A DNA stretch of 64,000 nt. Origin: Mojavia pulchra JT2-VF2 (GTDB taxonomy: Bacteria > Cyanobacteriota > Cyanobacteriia > Cyanobacteriales > Nostocaceae). The translations under genes and the position numbers were made by a program. A model generated the notes under the pieces. That model did no database searches, was not told the origin of the DNA, and saw only the letters and a program-made list of their open reading frames with translations. Below are positions 42,904 through 53,097 of the stretch, piece after piece (the first letter of the stretch is position 1; each line of letters begins with the position of its first letter). The stretch spans positions 186,001 through 250,000 of the forward strand of contig JAHHHN010000006.1 in NCBI GenBank assembly GCA_019359325.1, in the 5' to 3' direction.

Positions 42904-43887
42904 ATGACCTCTGAACAGATAATTAGGCGTTCCGACATATTAAATACCCAGGTGATTACCCGCGACAACGGCAAGCGGCTAGGCATCGTAAATCAGGTCT
43001 GGGTTGATATTGACCAAAGAGAGGTTGTGGCTCTTGGCTTGAGAGACAGCCTGATCTCTATATCGGGTGTGCCGCGCAATATGTTCCTTAGCAGTATCAA
43101 TCAAATTGGCGATGTCGTCCTGGTTGATAATGAAGATGTAATTGAAGATATTGAAGTTGAAACTCTTAGCAACCTGATTAACTGGGAAGTAATTACAGAA
43201 ACCGGTGAAGTATTAGGCAGAGTGCGAGGCTTCAAATTCAATGGAGAAAGCGGTAAGCTTCACTCCATAGTTATTGCTTCTCTAGGATTGCCCCAAATTC
43301 CCGACCAAATGCTCAGTACTTACGAGTTCTCAGTAGATGAAATTGTCAGCACAGGCCCCAGTAGATTGATTGTATTTGAAGGAGCCGAAGAGCGCGTCAA
43401 CCAGTTAACAGTTGGTGTGCTTGAGCGTCTGGGTATTGGTAAAGCACCTTGGGAACGGGATGCAGAAGAAGAATACGGTTACAGTGCGCCTCGCACAGTT
43501 GCACCTGCTAATCAACTGCCTAGTGGTGTACCATTACAACCACCCAAACCGAAAGTTCGTACCCCCGAACCCGTAGCACGGGAAGAATGGGATGAAGACT
43601 ATGTGGAACAAGAAAGACCACAGCGTCAGGTGATGCAAGCGCGACAATACGAATCTATTCAATACGAAGAAGACGAAGAAGATAACTGGAGCGAAGCAAC
43701 TGATAAAGACAGTTATCAAAAGACGCCCATATATGAAGCCCAACCTTACAAAAAGCAATACGTCGATGACTATGATAATTATGACGACGTAGAAGGCGAT
43801 GCTTGGGAGGATGCACCAAAGCCAGTGAATATCCCCAAGAAAGTTAAAGAAAAGCAGCCAGAATACGAGGAAGAAGGCGGATATTAA
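42904..43887 (+). CDS. PRC-barrel domain protein with acidic disordered tail
   Basis: 327 residues from ATG 42904; an upstream in-frame start at 42850 would add 18 atypical residues. Two PRC-barrel domains are seen: about 5-80 (SDILNTQVITRDNGKRLGIV) and about 90-165 (LINWEVITETGEVLGRVRG). From about 205 the protein is low-complexity, rich in Glu, Asp, Tyr and Pro (YEEDEEDN), probably unstructured. PRC barrels occur in RimM and photosynthetic reaction centre H subunits; partners of this type in cyanobacteria are unknown. It follows smc by 58 bp and probably shares its transcript; a terminator follows. Confidence 0.82.
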   Translation: MTSEQIIRRSDILNTQVITRDNGKRLGIVNQVWVDIDQREVVALGLRDSLISISGVPRNMFLSSINQIGDVVLVDNEDVIEDIEVETLSNLINWEVITETGEVLGRVRGFKFNGESGKLHSIVIASLGLPQIPDQMLSTYEFSVDEIVSTGPSRLIVFEGAEERVNQLTVGVLERLGIGKAPWERDAEEEYGYSAPRTVAPANQLPSGVPLQPPKPKVRTPEPVAREEWDEDYVEQERPQRQVMQARQYESIQYEEDEEDNWSEATDKDSYQKTPIYEAQPYKKQYVDDYDNYDDVEGDAWEDAPKPVNIPKKVKEKQPEYEEEGGY

Positions 43888-43903
43888 GCTTATCCTCACC
43901 CCC

Positions 43904-43945
43904 AACCCCCTACCCGCACAACAGCGAGCAGGGGGTTATTTTTTG
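43904..43945 (+). terminator. Terminator after the PRC-barrel gene
   Basis: AACCCCCT (43904-43911) pairs with AGGGGGTT (43930-43937), followed by ATTTTTTGG. Probably ends the smc operon. Confidence 0.75.
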
Positions 43946-43996
43946 GTGTTACAGAACAGTGGGATGAATTGGGCATTGGGCATTGGGGATTAAAGA

Positions 43997-44164
43997 TAGG
44001 ACTTACGCATCGTACATGAGTACTACACGCAATTTGGGTATTTCAGCCGTGTTTAGCACTCAGCGATCGCAAATATGGGAATAAATCGGGGTTATGCGAA
44101 GCGCCTGAAACGACCAAAAACCGTAATCTATACTATGGCCAATTTGTACAGTGCGTAAGTCCTA
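43997..44164. mobile_element. MITE-like element with TAGGACTTACGCA ends
   Basis: 168 bp bounded by perfect 13-bp inverted repeats, TAGGACTTACGCA (43997-44009) and TGCGTAAGTCCTA (44152-44164). No open frame of note inside; one GCGATCGC site at about 44063. The ACTTACGCA end is of the kind I associate with small non-autonomous elements of Nostoc-type genomes. Confidence 0.65.
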
Positions 44165-44354
44165 AAGGAAATTGCCCAGCCCCTTGTCCCCCTTCGGGTA
44201 TCTCCTTTGGAGACGCTGCGCGAAACGCAGTCGCCTGCGGAGGAGCCAGCGCGGTCTTGGGGGTCTCCCCCATGAGCGACTGGTGTTGGAAACCCTACCA
44301 AGAGCGCTGTCTCACCTTGTCCCCTTGTCCCCAATCCCCAGTCCCCAGTCCCCA
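44165..44354. repeat. Composite repeat block (palindromes and CCCCAGT units)
   Basis: Contains GGAGCCAGCGCGGTCTTGGG with the palindrome GGGGG-TCT-CCCCC, and at the right end heptamers CCCCAGT. The GCCAG...CTGG arms around G5/C5 recall the palindrome in lysC. Confidence 0.6.
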
Positions 44355-45143
44355 TTAACTACAAGTAATTGCTGAAGCCGAATTTACCTTTGTTAAGTCG
44401 CCAGTAAATACAGCCGTGTATTTATAAGGTGATGAACCAGAGCAAGTCATAGGAGTCGTATTAGCGCGACGCGGAGTCCACCAGGAATCTGCCTGCACAG
44501 TTAGATTTGTGCCATTCCATGATAATTGAGTGACGGCTAAAGAGTTAGTTTTGCCATCAGTCGCCTTCTTAGAACTGAGAAATGTGGCATAGTAAACGTC
44601 ACCATTACTTGGATTAATCCGTGCTAGAACTGCTACTTTAGGGCCGCCGCCGCTACCATAACTGGATAGCCAACGACCACTGGCAAAGCGCCGAAAATCA
44701 TTACCAGTCTGGCTACCGGTAGAGGAGAAAACGCTATATAAAACACTTCCTCCATCCCAAAGCAATCCATAGCCTGTACCGTCGTCACCCGTTGTTTCGT
44801 AGTCGCTGCGACACCATCTCTTGACACCATTATCGAAACGGACGAGGCGGGGGTCTTTGTTAATAGATGATACTTGCTGATAACCAATGTAGATTGTGGT
44901 CGATCCAATAGTCACTTTTGGCCCATTTTTAGCTTTGATGGTCGCCTCAGTATCATTGCAAGTAAATGTCACTCCTTTACCAACAGATGACTGTGTACTA
45001 GTTTGAGCAAAAATTTGAGGAGTTATTCCTGTGATGGCTAAATTAGCTCCTAATACTGCTGATAAAGATAAAAGCGTCAGATATTTTGGCAATTTGTGGC
45101 GATAAATCATTTTAAGCAACCGATTAAAAAATGTGTAAAACAA
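44355..45143 (-). CDS. Secreted protein of unknown function
   Basis: 262 residues, or 251 if the ATG giving MIYRHKLPK is used. A signal peptide (YLTLLSLSAVLGANLAITGITPQIFAQ) ends at about residue 47. The mature protein is rich in Ser, Gly and Thr, with four Cys (FTCNDTEA, KRWCRSDYE, MTCSGSS, ITCS) that may form disulfides, and repeated-looking strands (VTIGSTTIYIGYQQV, VAVLARINPSNGDVYYATFL) consistent with a beta-propeller-like or lectin-like fold. I do not recognise a family. Periplasmic or extracellular. Confidence 0.7.
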   Translation of the reverse strand: MFYTFFNRLLKMIYRHKLPKYLTLLSLSAVLGANLAITGITPQIFAQTSTQSSVGKGVTFTCNDTEATIKAKNGPKVTIGSTTIYIGYQQVSSINKDPRLVRFDNGVKRWCRSDYETTGDDGTGYGLLWDGGSVLYSVFSSTGSQTGNDFRRFASGRWLSSYGSGGGPKVAVLARINPSNGDVYYATFLSSKKATDGKTNSLAVTQLSWNGTNLTVQADSWWTPRRANTTPMTCSGSSPYKYTAVFTGDLTKVNSASAITCS

Positions 45144-45403
45144 TACCTTAGCACAAAGTTTAAACAGTATTTACACAAACAATATTTTTAAATTTTCTTG
45201 ACAGTGTATGCTTTTTCGGTTAAAAAGCAAGCGGACACATTAAAGAAAAGATACAATGTTAATTAAGTAAAACCAGTGTTTTCACCGTGTGTAAGTCTTG
45301 GCTTACTAACTTAAGCTTGTGATATTTGCATAAGTTCTGAACATAGTCCTAACAAAGAGCGACAATTATCTTGCCTTTGTAGATGACTTGTGAACTTATA
45401 ACA

Positions 45404-46450
45404 ATGAAATTCAGTGAAATCGTAGGTCAATTGGGTGATACCATCACCGACCACAGCCTTAATGCTAACCAAAATCATGATCCAGATATTACTGGAGTAG
45501 CAGCCATTGATGAAGCTACCATCAGCACTCTCAGTTATATAGAAGGGCCTAAATTTGCTTCAGCACTGGACAAAACAAATGCTAGTGCTTTAATTTTGCC
45601 TAATGACAAAACATTACAGATACAAGCACAAGAACGCGGTATTGTATGGTTAGCCACGCCAGAACCGCGATTATTGTTTGCTAAAGCGATCGCAATTTTC
45701 TACCAACCGTATCGTCCTAACGCAGAAATTCATCCAACTGCTGTGATTCACCCCAGCGCAGAAATTGGTAGCGATGTTTATATTGGCCCTCATGTGGTGA
45801 TTCAGCAAGCAGTGAAAATTGGCAATAATGCAATCATTCATCCTAATGTGGTAATTTATCCAGATGCCCAAATAGGCGATCGCACCACCTTACACGCTAA
45901 TTGTACTATCCACGAACGCACCCGCATTGGTGCAGATTGCGTAATTCATAGCGGTGCTGTTATCGGTGCAGAAGGCTTTGGCTTTGTTCCTACCCGCACT
46001 GGTTGGGTCAAAATGGAACAATCGGGCTACACTGTCTTAGAAGATAGGGTAGAAGTTGGCTGTAATACTGCCATTGACCGTCCAGCGGTAGGAGAAACAC
46101 GTATAGGCTGCGATACCAAAATTGACAACTTGGTGCAAATTGGTCATGGTTGCAAAATTGGTGCTGGTTGTGCATTAGCCGGTCAGTCCGGTATGGCGGG
46201 AGGCGTGCAAATTGGAAATCGCGTTATCTTAGCTGGACAATCAGGAATTGCCAATCAAGTGAAAATTGGTGATGGTGCGATTACAACCGCTCAAAGCGGA
46301 ATTCATAATGACGTTATGCCAGGAGAGATTGTCTCTGGAAGCCCAGCGATTCCTCACAAAATATATGTCAAGGTAGCTGCTGTTTATAGTCGGTTACCAG
46401 AAATGTATAAATCACTGAAACAATTACAACGTCAACTAGGGCAAAAGTGA
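45404..46450 (+). CDS. lpxD: UDP-3-O-(3-hydroxyacyl)glucosamine N-acyltransferase
   Basis: Third step of lipid A synthesis for the outer membrane. 348 residues from ATG 45404 (MKFSEIVGQLGD); an upstream ATG at 45383 adds seven residues. N-terminal uridine-binding domain to about 105, then a left-handed beta helix of hexapeptide repeats (IHPTAVIHPSAEIGSDVYIG onward). The catalytic His is H248 in VQIGHGCKIG. The C-terminal helix (LPEMYKSLKQLQRQL) completes the trimeric enzyme. Monocistronic; followed by a block of repeats. Confidence 0.93.
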   Translation: MKFSEIVGQLGDTITDHSLNANQNHDPDITGVAAIDEATISTLSYIEGPKFASALDKTNASALILPNDKTLQIQAQERGIVWLATPEPRLLFAKAIAIFYQPYRPNAEIHPTAVIHPSAEIGSDVYIGPHVVIQQAVKIGNNAIIHPNVVIYPDAQIGDRTTLHANCTIHERTRIGADCVIHSGAVIGAEGFGFVPTRTGWVKMEQSGYTVLEDRVEVGCNTAIDRPAVGETRIGCDTKIDNLVQIGHGCKIGAGCALAGQSGMAGGVQIGNRVILAGQSGIANQVKIGDGAITTAQSGIHNDVMPGEIVSGSPAIPHKIYVKVAAVYSRLPEMYKSLKQLQRQLGQK

Positions 46451-46453
46451 AGA

Positions 46454-46591
46454 TTGGGGATTGGGGATTGGGGATTGGGGATTGGGGAACAAGGAGAGGA
46501 ATTCTTATTCTTAACTCAGCACTCAGCACTCAGCAACGCCAGTTGCTACAACGGGGGAAACCCCCGCAACGCACTGGCTCCTCAGCACTCC
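46454..46591. repeat. GGGGATT heptamers plus 77-bp element identical to that in lysC
   Basis: GGGGATT units run from 46457 to about 46487, then the 77-bp element at 46515-46591, fully identical to 35070-35146. It lies in the convergent spacer between lpxD and the HdrB-like gene. Confidence 0.9.
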
Positions 46592-46622
46592 ACACTCAAC
46601 AGCTCCCCAACCCCTAATCGTT

Positions 46623-47528
46623 TTAAAAACCTAACTTTTCTAACACTGGCTTTGTGGAAACGATGTGGCGTTCTAAACCCAATTCTTTCGGACTTACCCC
46701 TAGTGCTAAAGCAATTAACTGGGATAAATGTAATACTGGCAAACCTAGCTTCTGCCCAATAACTTTTTCCACCTCTGGCTGACGAGAATCTAAATTGAGG
46801 TGACACAGCGGGCAAGGAGTCACCATACAATCAGCACCAGCTTCCAAAGCATCTTGAATATGTGTCCCCGCCATCTTGAAAGATTGGGTAGTCGCGTAGC
46901 TGGATAAAGGCCAACCGCAACATTGAGTACGACCTCGGTAATAAATTGGTTCCGCACCCACTGCACGAAACATATTTTCCATCGCTTCCGGTCGGAAGGG
47001 GTCGTCATAGGGCATGGACTTTTGGGCGCGGAGGAGATAGCAACCATAAAAAGCCGCGCATTTGAGTTTACTCAACTTTCGAGTAACACGTTTGCTGATT
47101 TCTTCTAAACCGTAATCAGTCACTAAAGCATAAAGAAGATGCTTAACTTCGGTACTACCGCGATAAGGTAAACAGCCTTCTTTGGAAAGCAAACTATTGA
47201 CTTGCTCAATGTATGCTGGCTTGGTTGCCTGACATTCTTTTAGGCGTTCATCGACATGACCAATAACACCTTGACAAGTGCTGCAATGGGTAAGTAAAGG
47301 TAAATTTAACTCTTCTGCTAAGGCAATATTGCGAGCATTAACTGTATCTTCTAACAGTTGAGAATCTTCTTTAAACGTACCTGAACCGCAGCAGGCAGCT
47401 TTTTTCAGTTCAACTAGTTGAATACCTAATGCTTGGGCAAGGGCTTGAGTTGATAGGTGAAGCTCCCGACACGCTCCCTGAGCAACACAACCAGGAAAGT
47501 AAGCGTATTTTAACGTTTGAGATAGCAT
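46623..47528 (-). CDS. HdrB-like iron-sulfur protein (CCG-domain pair)
   Basis: 301 residues with two CCG domains: AACCGSGTF with HCSTC in the first half, and TQCCGWPLSS with PCPLCH in the second, starting from YAYFPGCVAQG. This is the heterodisulfide reductase subunit B family; similar domains occur in SdhE-type and glycolate oxidase subunits. In cyanobacteria the proteins are annotated as HdrB-like, and the partner is unknown. The Cys motifs are suited to non-cubane [4Fe-4S] clusters. The gene stands alone, convergent with lpxD. Confidence 0.82.
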   Translation of the reverse strand: MLSQTLKYAYFPGCVAQGACRELHLSTQALAQALGIQLVELKKAACCGSGTFKEDSQLLEDTVNARNIALAEELNLPLLTHCSTCQGVIGHVDERLKECQATKPAYIEQVNSLLSKEGCLPYRGSTEVKHLLYALVTDYGLEEISKRVTRKLSKLKCAAFYGCYLLRAQKSMPYDDPFRPEAMENMFRAVGAEPIYYRGRTQCCGWPLSSYATTQSFKMAGTHIQDALEAGADCMVTPCPLCHLNLDSRQPEVEKVIGQKLGLPVLHLSQLIALALGVSPKELGLERHIVSTKPVLEKLGF

Positions 47529-47872
47529 AAAATTATATTAGGTTAAGCCTGTAGCCTTTTAACGATAACTGTTTTATCACTCATTGCCATTATCGCTTAC
47601 CAGACTTTAAATCCTTATTTGGACATTGTAAAAAAAATCAGTAAGAATTGCAAAACAGAAGTATATATACAGTGTATGCGATCGCTTTGCGGGTTCTGTT
47701 GCCCAATTACTCTTTGAGTAGTGGCTGTGTTCCAAAAAAAGCAGGAGGGTTTTTCTATAGGAAAACCCTTTGGCAGTGTACGGGCGATCGCGCTTTCCGA
47801 TAAGATGTATATGCTCAAAACAATGTTGCCCATAAAGAGCAGATCATAGCAACTGGTTAAGGACATTTATCT
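47529..47872. other. Leader region of acpP
   Basis: About 340 bp. Contains an inverted repeat AGGGTTTT (47746-47753) with AAAACCCT (47762-47769) and GCGATCGC sites at 47679 and 47784. Divergent promoters for the HdrB-like gene and acpP are expected here; no gene seen. Confidence 0.45.
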
Positions 47873-48124
47873 ATGAGCCAAGCGGACATTTTTGAAAGAG
47901 TAAAGAAAGTTGTCACCGATCAACTCGGTGTAGAGGCTGAGACTATCAGACCGCAATCTACGTTTATTGACGATTTAGGGGCTGATTCCTTAGATATTGT
48001 GGAACTAGTAATGGCTTTTGAAGAAGAATTTGATATTGAAATTCCCGATGAAGCCGCTGAAAAGATTTTATCGGTTCAAGAGGCAGTGGATTATATCAAC
48101 AGCAAAGTTGCTGCATCTGCCTAA
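47873..48124 (+). CDS. acpP: Acyl carrier protein
   Basis: 83 residues. The phosphopantetheine attachment Ser is S39 in [19 protein letters not shown], with the acidic helix II typical of fatty-acid ACP. Carries growing acyl chains for the type II synthase. fabF follows 144 bp downstream on the same strand, the usual pairing. Confidence 0.96.
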   Translation: MSQADIFERVKKVVTDQLGVEAETIRPQSTFIDDLGADSLDIVELVMAFEEEFDIEIPDEAAEKILSVQEAVDYINSKVAASA

Positions 48125-48268
48125 AAAGCGATTGGGGATCAGGGATTGAAAATTGGGGATCAGGAAAAATTTATGCCATATCTCATTCCCAGTACCCAGT
48201 ACCTAGTACCCAGTCCCTAATCTCTAGTACTCCCTTTTTGCTGCTTTCTCGCCACCTTTAACTGAGTC

Positions 48269-49516
48269 ATGACAGATTATAAACGTAAACGCGTTGTGGT
48301 AACTGGTGTTGGCGCGATTACACCTATTGGCAATACACCAGCTGAGTATTGGGAAGGATTGTTGAGTGGTCGTAATGGCATTGACTACATCACCTCTTTT
48401 GATGCATCTCGCCATGATTGCCGCATTGCTGGTGAAGTAAAAAACTTCGATCCGCATGATTACTTGGATCGTAAAGAAGCCAAGCGCATGGATCGATTTT
48501 CCCAATTTGGGGTTTCGGCTGCAAAACAAGCTGTATCTGACGCGCGTTTAGAGATTAATGAACTGAATGCAGAACAGGTGGGCGTCATTATTGGTTCTGG
48601 CATTGGTGGACTGAAGGTTTTAGAAGACCAGCAAACAGTTTACCTGAACCGTGGCCCCGATCGCTGTAGTCCGTTCATGATCCCGATGATGATCGCGAAT
48701 ATGGCAGCTGGCTTAACAGCTATCCACACTGGCGCTAAAGGCCCCAATTCTTGTTCTGTGACAGCTTGTGCCGCTGGTTCAAATGCCATAGGAGATGCTT
48801 TTCGCCAGATTCAATGGGGGTATGCCAAAGCAATAATTTGCGGAGGTTGTGAAGCGGCAATTACACCTTTGGGTGTAGCTGGTTTTGCCGCAGCACGGGC
48901 GCTTTCAACGAGCAATGACCCGGCTAATGCCTGCCGTCCGTTTGACCGCGATCGTGATGGATTTGTCATGGGTGAAGGTGCGGGAATTTTGCTGCTCGAA
49001 GAACTCGAACACGCCAAGAGCCGAGGCGCTCGCATTTATGCGGAAATAGTCGGTTATGGGATGACTTGTGATGCTTATCATATGACCTCTCCAGTCCCTG
49101 GTGGGTTAGGAGCAGCCAGAGCCATAGAACTAGCGCTGAAGGATGGAGGACTAACTCCAGAGATGGTGAACTACATCAATGCTCACGGCACTAGCACCCC
49201 AGCTAATGATTCCACTGAAACAGCAGCGATGAAAAAAGCCTTGGGTGACCACGCTTATAAGGTAACAATTAGTTCTACCAAATCGATGACAGGTCATCTT
49301 TTGGGCGGCTCTGGAGGTATTGAAGCAGTGGCAACAGTATTGGCAGTTGCCAACGATCAAGTTCCACCAACAATTAATCTGGAAAATCCCGATCCAGATT
49401 GTGACCTGGACTATATTCCTCACAGTAGCCGCGCTCAAAAAATCCAAGTAGCACTATCCAATTCTTTTGGGTTTGGCGGTCACAATGTCACGCTAGCCTT
49501 TAAAAAATACGCCTAA
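48269..49516 (+). CDS. fabF: 3-oxoacyl-[acyl-carrier-protein] synthase II
   Basis: Elongating condensing enzyme of fatty acid synthesis. The 415-residue protein starts RVVVTGVGAITPIGN and has the nucleophile Cys at about residue 167 (SVTACAAGSNAIGD), the two His (NAHGTSTPAND and TGHLLGGSGG) and the Lys in STKSMTGH. Length and the ITPIG start indicate KAS II rather than KAS I or III. Between acpP and fabF is a 144-bp spacer with GGGGATCA and AGTACCCAGTACC short repeats. Confidence 0.96.
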   Translation: MTDYKRKRVVVTGVGAITPIGNTPAEYWEGLLSGRNGIDYITSFDASRHDCRIAGEVKNFDPHDYLDRKEAKRMDRFSQFGVSAAKQAVSDARLEINELNAEQVGVIIGSGIGGLKVLEDQQTVYLNRGPDRCSPFMIPMMIANMAAGLTAIHTGAKGPNSCSVTACAAGSNAIGDAFRQIQWGYAKAIICGGCEAAITPLGVAGFAAARALSTSNDPANACRPFDRDRDGFVMGEGAGILLLEELEHAKSRGARIYAEIVGYGMTCDAYHMTSPVPGGLGAARAIELALKDGGLTPEMVNYINAHGTSTPANDSTETAAMKKALGDHAYKVTISSTKSMTGHLLGGSGGIEAVATVLAVANDQVPPTINLENPDPDCDLDYIPHSSRAQKIQVALSNSFGFGGHNVTLAFKKYA

Positions 49517-49806
49517 AAATCCCCAGTTCGTCAGTTGGTCAAATCTCCTCAAGTTAGGTGGAAAAGTATCATATATATCATTTCCAGCTAAACCAAGGGT
49601 TCAAAACGACCACATTATTAGCTGGATTTATCACTGCAAACTCAGGAAAACCCGCTTGTCCATCAACAATCGGGAATGGGATGATGAGGATACTGTGGGG
49701 GAATGTTAAAACAACACGGCAATAAGAGGAAAATCCACGCCCCTTTTTGCCTCCCCGGTAAGTGAAGCTCCAAGAGTGCTAACCCGTCGTTAAAAACAAT
49801 CTTATT

Positions 49807-51819
49807 ATGGCTGTTGCAACCCAATCCCTCGAAGAACTTTGTATTAACTCGATTCGCTTCTTGGCTATTGACGCCGTAGAAAAGGCAAAATCGGGACACC
49901 CAGGGCTGCCGATGGGCGCTGCTCCAATGGCTTTTGTACTTTGGGATCGCTTTATGCGGTATAACCCCAAAAATCCTAAGTGGTTCAACCGCGATCGCTT
50001 TGTCCTATCTGCCGGGCACGGCTCAATGTTGCAGTATGCCCTGCTCTACTTGGCTGGTTACGACAGCGTGACTATTGAGGACATCAAGCAATTCCGTCAG
50101 TGGGAATCCAAAACCCCTGGACACCCAGAAAACTTCATGACCGCTGGTGTAGAAGTTACTACCGGGCCCTTGGGACAAGGTATTGCCAATGGAGTCGGTT
50201 TGGCAATAGCTGAAGCACATTTAGCCGCAAAGTTCAACAAACCCGATGCCAAAATAGTCGACCATTATACTTACGTAATTGTAGGTGATGGTTGTAACAT
50301 GGAAGGTGTTTCTGGTGAAGCTTGTTCTTATGCTGGACACCTGGGATTAGGTAAACTCATCGCTCTGTACGACGACAACCATATTTCTATCGATGGTTCT
50401 ACAGATGTAGCATTCACAGAAGATGTTTCTAAACGGTTTGAAGCATACGGTTGGCATGTCCAGCATGTCAAAGATGGTAATACCGATTTGGAAGCTATTG
50501 CTAAAGCAATTGAAGCCGCCAAAGCTGTCACAGATAAGCCTTCCTTCATTAAGGTAACCACCACTATTGGTTATGGTTCGCCCAACAAGGCAAACACAGC
50601 TGGTGTTCACGGTGCTGCTTTGGGTACAGATGAAGTCGCATTAACTCGTCAAAATTTGGGTTGGGAACACGAGCCTTTTGTAATTCCACAAGATGTCCTC
50701 AACCATACACGTAAAGCAGTTGAGCGCGGTGCAGGCTACGAAGGGGACTGGAACAAGGCTTATGCTGATTACAAAGCCAAATATCCTCAAGAAGCAGCTG
50801 AATTTGAACGTTACCTCAGCGGCAAACTGCCCGATGGTTGGGATAAGGTACTACCCACCTACACCGCCGAAGACAAAGCACTACCCACCCGCAAGCACTC
50901 AGAAACCTGCCTCAACAAACTAGCAGCAGTTTTACCTGAGCTGATTGGTGGTTCGGCTGACTTAACTCACTCCAACCTGACCGAACTCAAGGGCAAGGGT
51001 GACTTTCAAAAAGGACAATACCAAAACCCCAACATCCACTTTGGCGTGCGGGAACACGGTATGGGCGCAATCTGCAACGGCATGGCGCTGCATGGTTCGG
51101 GATTGATTCCCTACGGCGCAACCTTCCTGATCTTCACAGATTACATGCGTGCTGCCATTCGTTTATCTGCCCTGTCCCAAGCTGGCGTGATTTGGGTGAT
51201 GACCCACGACTCGATTGGACAAGGTGAAGATGGCCCAACCCACCAACCCATTGAAACTCTAGCTTCCCTACGAGCTATTCCTAAACTAACAGTGATTCGC
51301 CCCGCAGACGGAAACGAATCTTCTGGCGCTTACAAAGTGGCAATTGAAAGAGCAAAGCAAAACGCTCCCACTTTATTGGCGTTCACCCGTCAAAATGTCC
51401 CCAACTTGGCAGGTACATCGATTGAAGGCGTAACCAAGGGTGGATACACGGTGGTAGATAGCGACGGTACGCCGGAACTAATTTTGATTGGTACTGGTTC
51501 CGAATTGAGCCTCTGTGTCACCGCAGCCGAGAAACTCACAGCCGAAGGCAAAAAAGTCCGTGTTGTATCACTACCCTCATGGGATCTGTTTGAAGCACAG
51601 GATGCAGCTTATAAAGAGTCTGTTCTGCCTAAAGCCGTTACCAAGCGCTTGTCTGTAGAAGCTGGCAGTAGTTTTGGCTGGCACAAGTATGTAGGTACTG
51701 AAGGCGATTGCGTGAGTATTGATCGCTTTGGTGCTTCAGCCCCTGGCGGTGTTTGTTTAGAGAAGTTTGGCTTTAGTGTTGAGAATGTGTTAGCGAAAGC
51801 GAAAGCATTATTGGGTTAA
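49807..51819 (+). CDS. tkt: Transketolase
   Basis: Calvin cycle and pentose phosphate enzyme moving two-carbon units with thiamine diphosphate. 670 residues. Motifs: [19 protein letters not shown] (N-terminal ThDP), [20 protein letters not shown] (GDG-x26-N ThDP/Mg site), [15 protein letters not shown] (active-site His) and [13 protein letters not shown] near the end. Good agreement with the family in length and order. A terminator follows at 51853. Downstream context is unrelated (toxin module). Confidence 0.96.
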   Translation: MAVATQSLEELCINSIRFLAIDAVEKAKSGHPGLPMGAAPMAFVLWDRFMRYNPKNPKWFNRDRFVLSAGHGSMLQYALLYLAGYDSVTIEDIKQFRQWESKTPGHPENFMTAGVEVTTGPLGQGIANGVGLAIAEAHLAAKFNKPDAKIVDHYTYVIVGDGCNMEGVSGEACSYAGHLGLGKLIALYDDNHISIDGSTDVAFTEDVSKRFEAYGWHVQHVKDGNTDLEAIAKAIEAAKAVTDKPSFIKVTTTIGYGSPNKANTAGVHGAALGTDEVALTRQNLGWEHEPFVIPQDVLNHTRKAVERGAGYEGDWNKAYADYKAKYPQEAAEFERYLSGKLPDGWDKVLPTYTAEDKALPTRKHSETCLNKLAAVLPELIGGSADLTHSNLTELKGKGDFQKGQYQNPNIHFGVREHGMGAICNGMALHGSGLIPYGATFLIFTDYMRAAIRLSALSQAGVIWVMTHDSIGQGEDGPTHQPIETLASLRAIPKLTVIRPADGNESSGAYKVAIERAKQNAPTLLAFTRQNVPNLAGTSIEGVTKGGYTVVDSDGTPELILIGTGSELSLCVTAAEKLTAEGKKVRVVSLPSWDLFEAQDAAYKESVLPKAVTKRLSVEAGSSFGWHKYVGTEGDCVSIDRFGASAPGGVCLEKFGFSVENVLAKAKALLG

Positions 51820-51852
51820 TAACAACAGCATAATCTCTAAATTCTCTTATGG

Positions 51853-51879
51853 GGTGGGCATATTGCCCGCCTTTTTTTT
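51853..51879 (+). terminator. Terminator of tkt
   Basis: GGTGGGCA (51853-51860) pairs with TGCCCGCC (51864-51871, one G-T wobble) and is followed by eight T. Confidence 0.8.
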
Positions 51880-51945
51880 ACGCAGAGGGAGGCAGAAGAA
51901 AATTGTTTATAATTTATGTAAATGCTTGATCAATGAGGGGGAATT

Positions 51946-52239
51946 ATGCCTGAAGTTGCTAATTATCATCAAGAACTACTTAACCGGATATCGACAATAG
52001 TAGAAAAATTGATTAAAGGTAATAGTTTTTATCAGGTCAAATTAAACCAAAAAGAAATGATAGAAATGTTGGTAGAACTATTTGGGCAATTTTCTCCTGA
52101 AGAAATGAGAGCTATTACAGACCATGAACTAACACGCAGAATTAAAAAAATGTTGACCTTAGAGGCAGTTTCAGGTACTCTAAATGATTTAACACCTGAG
52201 CAAATAGCAATTTATGATGCAGCGGTGGAAGGAAAATAG
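51946..52239 (+). CDS. Putative antitoxin partner of the downstream PIN toxin
   Basis: 97 residues, largely helical by composition (NRISTIVEKLIKG, LVELFGQFSPEEMRAITDHEL, LNDLTPEQIAIYDAAVEGK). It ends 3 bp before the PIN gene, as expected for a toxin-antitoxin pair. The sequence does not show a classic VapB, Phd or RelB fold, so the antitoxin role is inferred from position. ATG 51946 follows GGGGG at a proper distance. Confidence 0.6.
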   Translation: MPEVANYHQELLNRISTIVEKLIKGNSFYQVKLNQKEMIEMLVELFGQFSPEEMRAITDHELTRRIKKMLTLEAVSGTLNDLTPEQIAIYDAAVEGK

Positions 52240-52242
52240 AGA

Positions 52243-52653
52243 GTGACTTATCTCTTAGATTCAAATATTGTTTCTTATATTTTAAAGAAAAATACAATTG
52301 TTAATAATAAATTACGCCAAGTAAACCTTCGCGGAGAAGAAATATTTATCAGCTGCATTACTTACTATGAAGTGAAGCGAGGGCTTTTAGCTGTAAATGC
52401 TACTAGACAGTTAGCAGATTTTAATCAGTTTTGCAGGGACTATGCAATTTTGTTCCTAGATGATATCAATATTATTGAACAAGCCTGCCAAATTCATATA
52501 GATTTACAACGCAGGGGTTTGAAGATACAAGAACAAGATATATTGATTGCAGCTACAGCAATTACACGCGGCTTAATTCTGGTTTCTAATGATTCTGATT
52601 TGTTGAGAGTACAGGGGCTTACTTTAGAAAATTGGGTAATAACAGAATCTTGA
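52243..52653 (+). CDS. VapC-type PIN-domain toxin
   Basis: 136 residues from GTG 52243. PIN acidic residues: Asp in YLLDSNIVSYIL, Glu in ITYYEVKRGL, Asp in QEQDILIAATA, Asp in LVSNDSDLL. VapC toxins cleave RNA, often initiator tRNA or rRNA. It follows the small upstream protein by 3 bp on the same strand. GTG is used because the VTYLLDSNI start is canonical. Confidence 0.85.
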   Translation: MTYLLDSNIVSYILKKNTIVNNKLRQVNLRGEEIFISCITYYEVKRGLLAVNATRQLADFNQFCRDYAILFLDDINIIEQACQIHIDLQRRGLKIQEQDILIAATAITRGLILVSNDSDLLRVQGLTLENWVITES

Positions 52654-52771
52654 GTTTAGGGTAGTGAAGTAAAAGTAAGAACTCTTATAAATTCAACAAT
52701 AATGGGAAGTTAGTTAATTAACCATTAGTAGATAAATTCACATTTTCTAGTAAATATATTACAAAATCTTT

Positions 52772-52996
52772 TTATTTTACAATTGTATTGATTGATAATG
52801 AAAAATGAGAGTTTGCATATCTATCTGTTAACTCAATTAGCTCAAATAGTGTTTGACTAATAATTTTTTCTTCCAATTCCACTTGTAATAAAGCCTCTGC
52901 CTCTGTAGGCTTGTAGTCAGTTTTGCAAAGCAACTTAACACAAGAAGCATTGCCATGTGAAAACTTAAGATGCGAATGGGTGAAGTATGCCTCCAT
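52772..52996 (-). CDS. Small hypothetical protein
   Basis: 74 residues (MEAYFTHSHLKFSHGNASCV at the start, ELIELTDRYANSHFSLSI near the end). It has plausible protein composition and stands in a spacer, but no family is recognised and no ribosome site is clear. A second, overlapping frame is equally long, so coding is uncertain. Confidence 0.35.
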   Translation of the reverse strand: MEAYFTHSHLKFSHGNASCVKLLCKTDYKPTEAEALLQVELEEKIISQTLFELIELTDRYANSHFSLSINTIVK

Positions 52997-53097
52997 AATG
53001 TGTTATTTTCTTGTTTTGATTTTTCAGAAACTGTCTCACGTATAAATAAGAGCGATCGCAACTTAAATTGAAATGTCCTACCACCTCTAAAACTAAC

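Noticed and set aside
43534-43905. 123-codon minus-strand frame opposite the PRC-barrel gene
   Set aside because: Shadow of the acidic low-complexity tail on the opposite strand; Val/Phe/Ile-rich from complement of Glu/Asp/Tyr codons.
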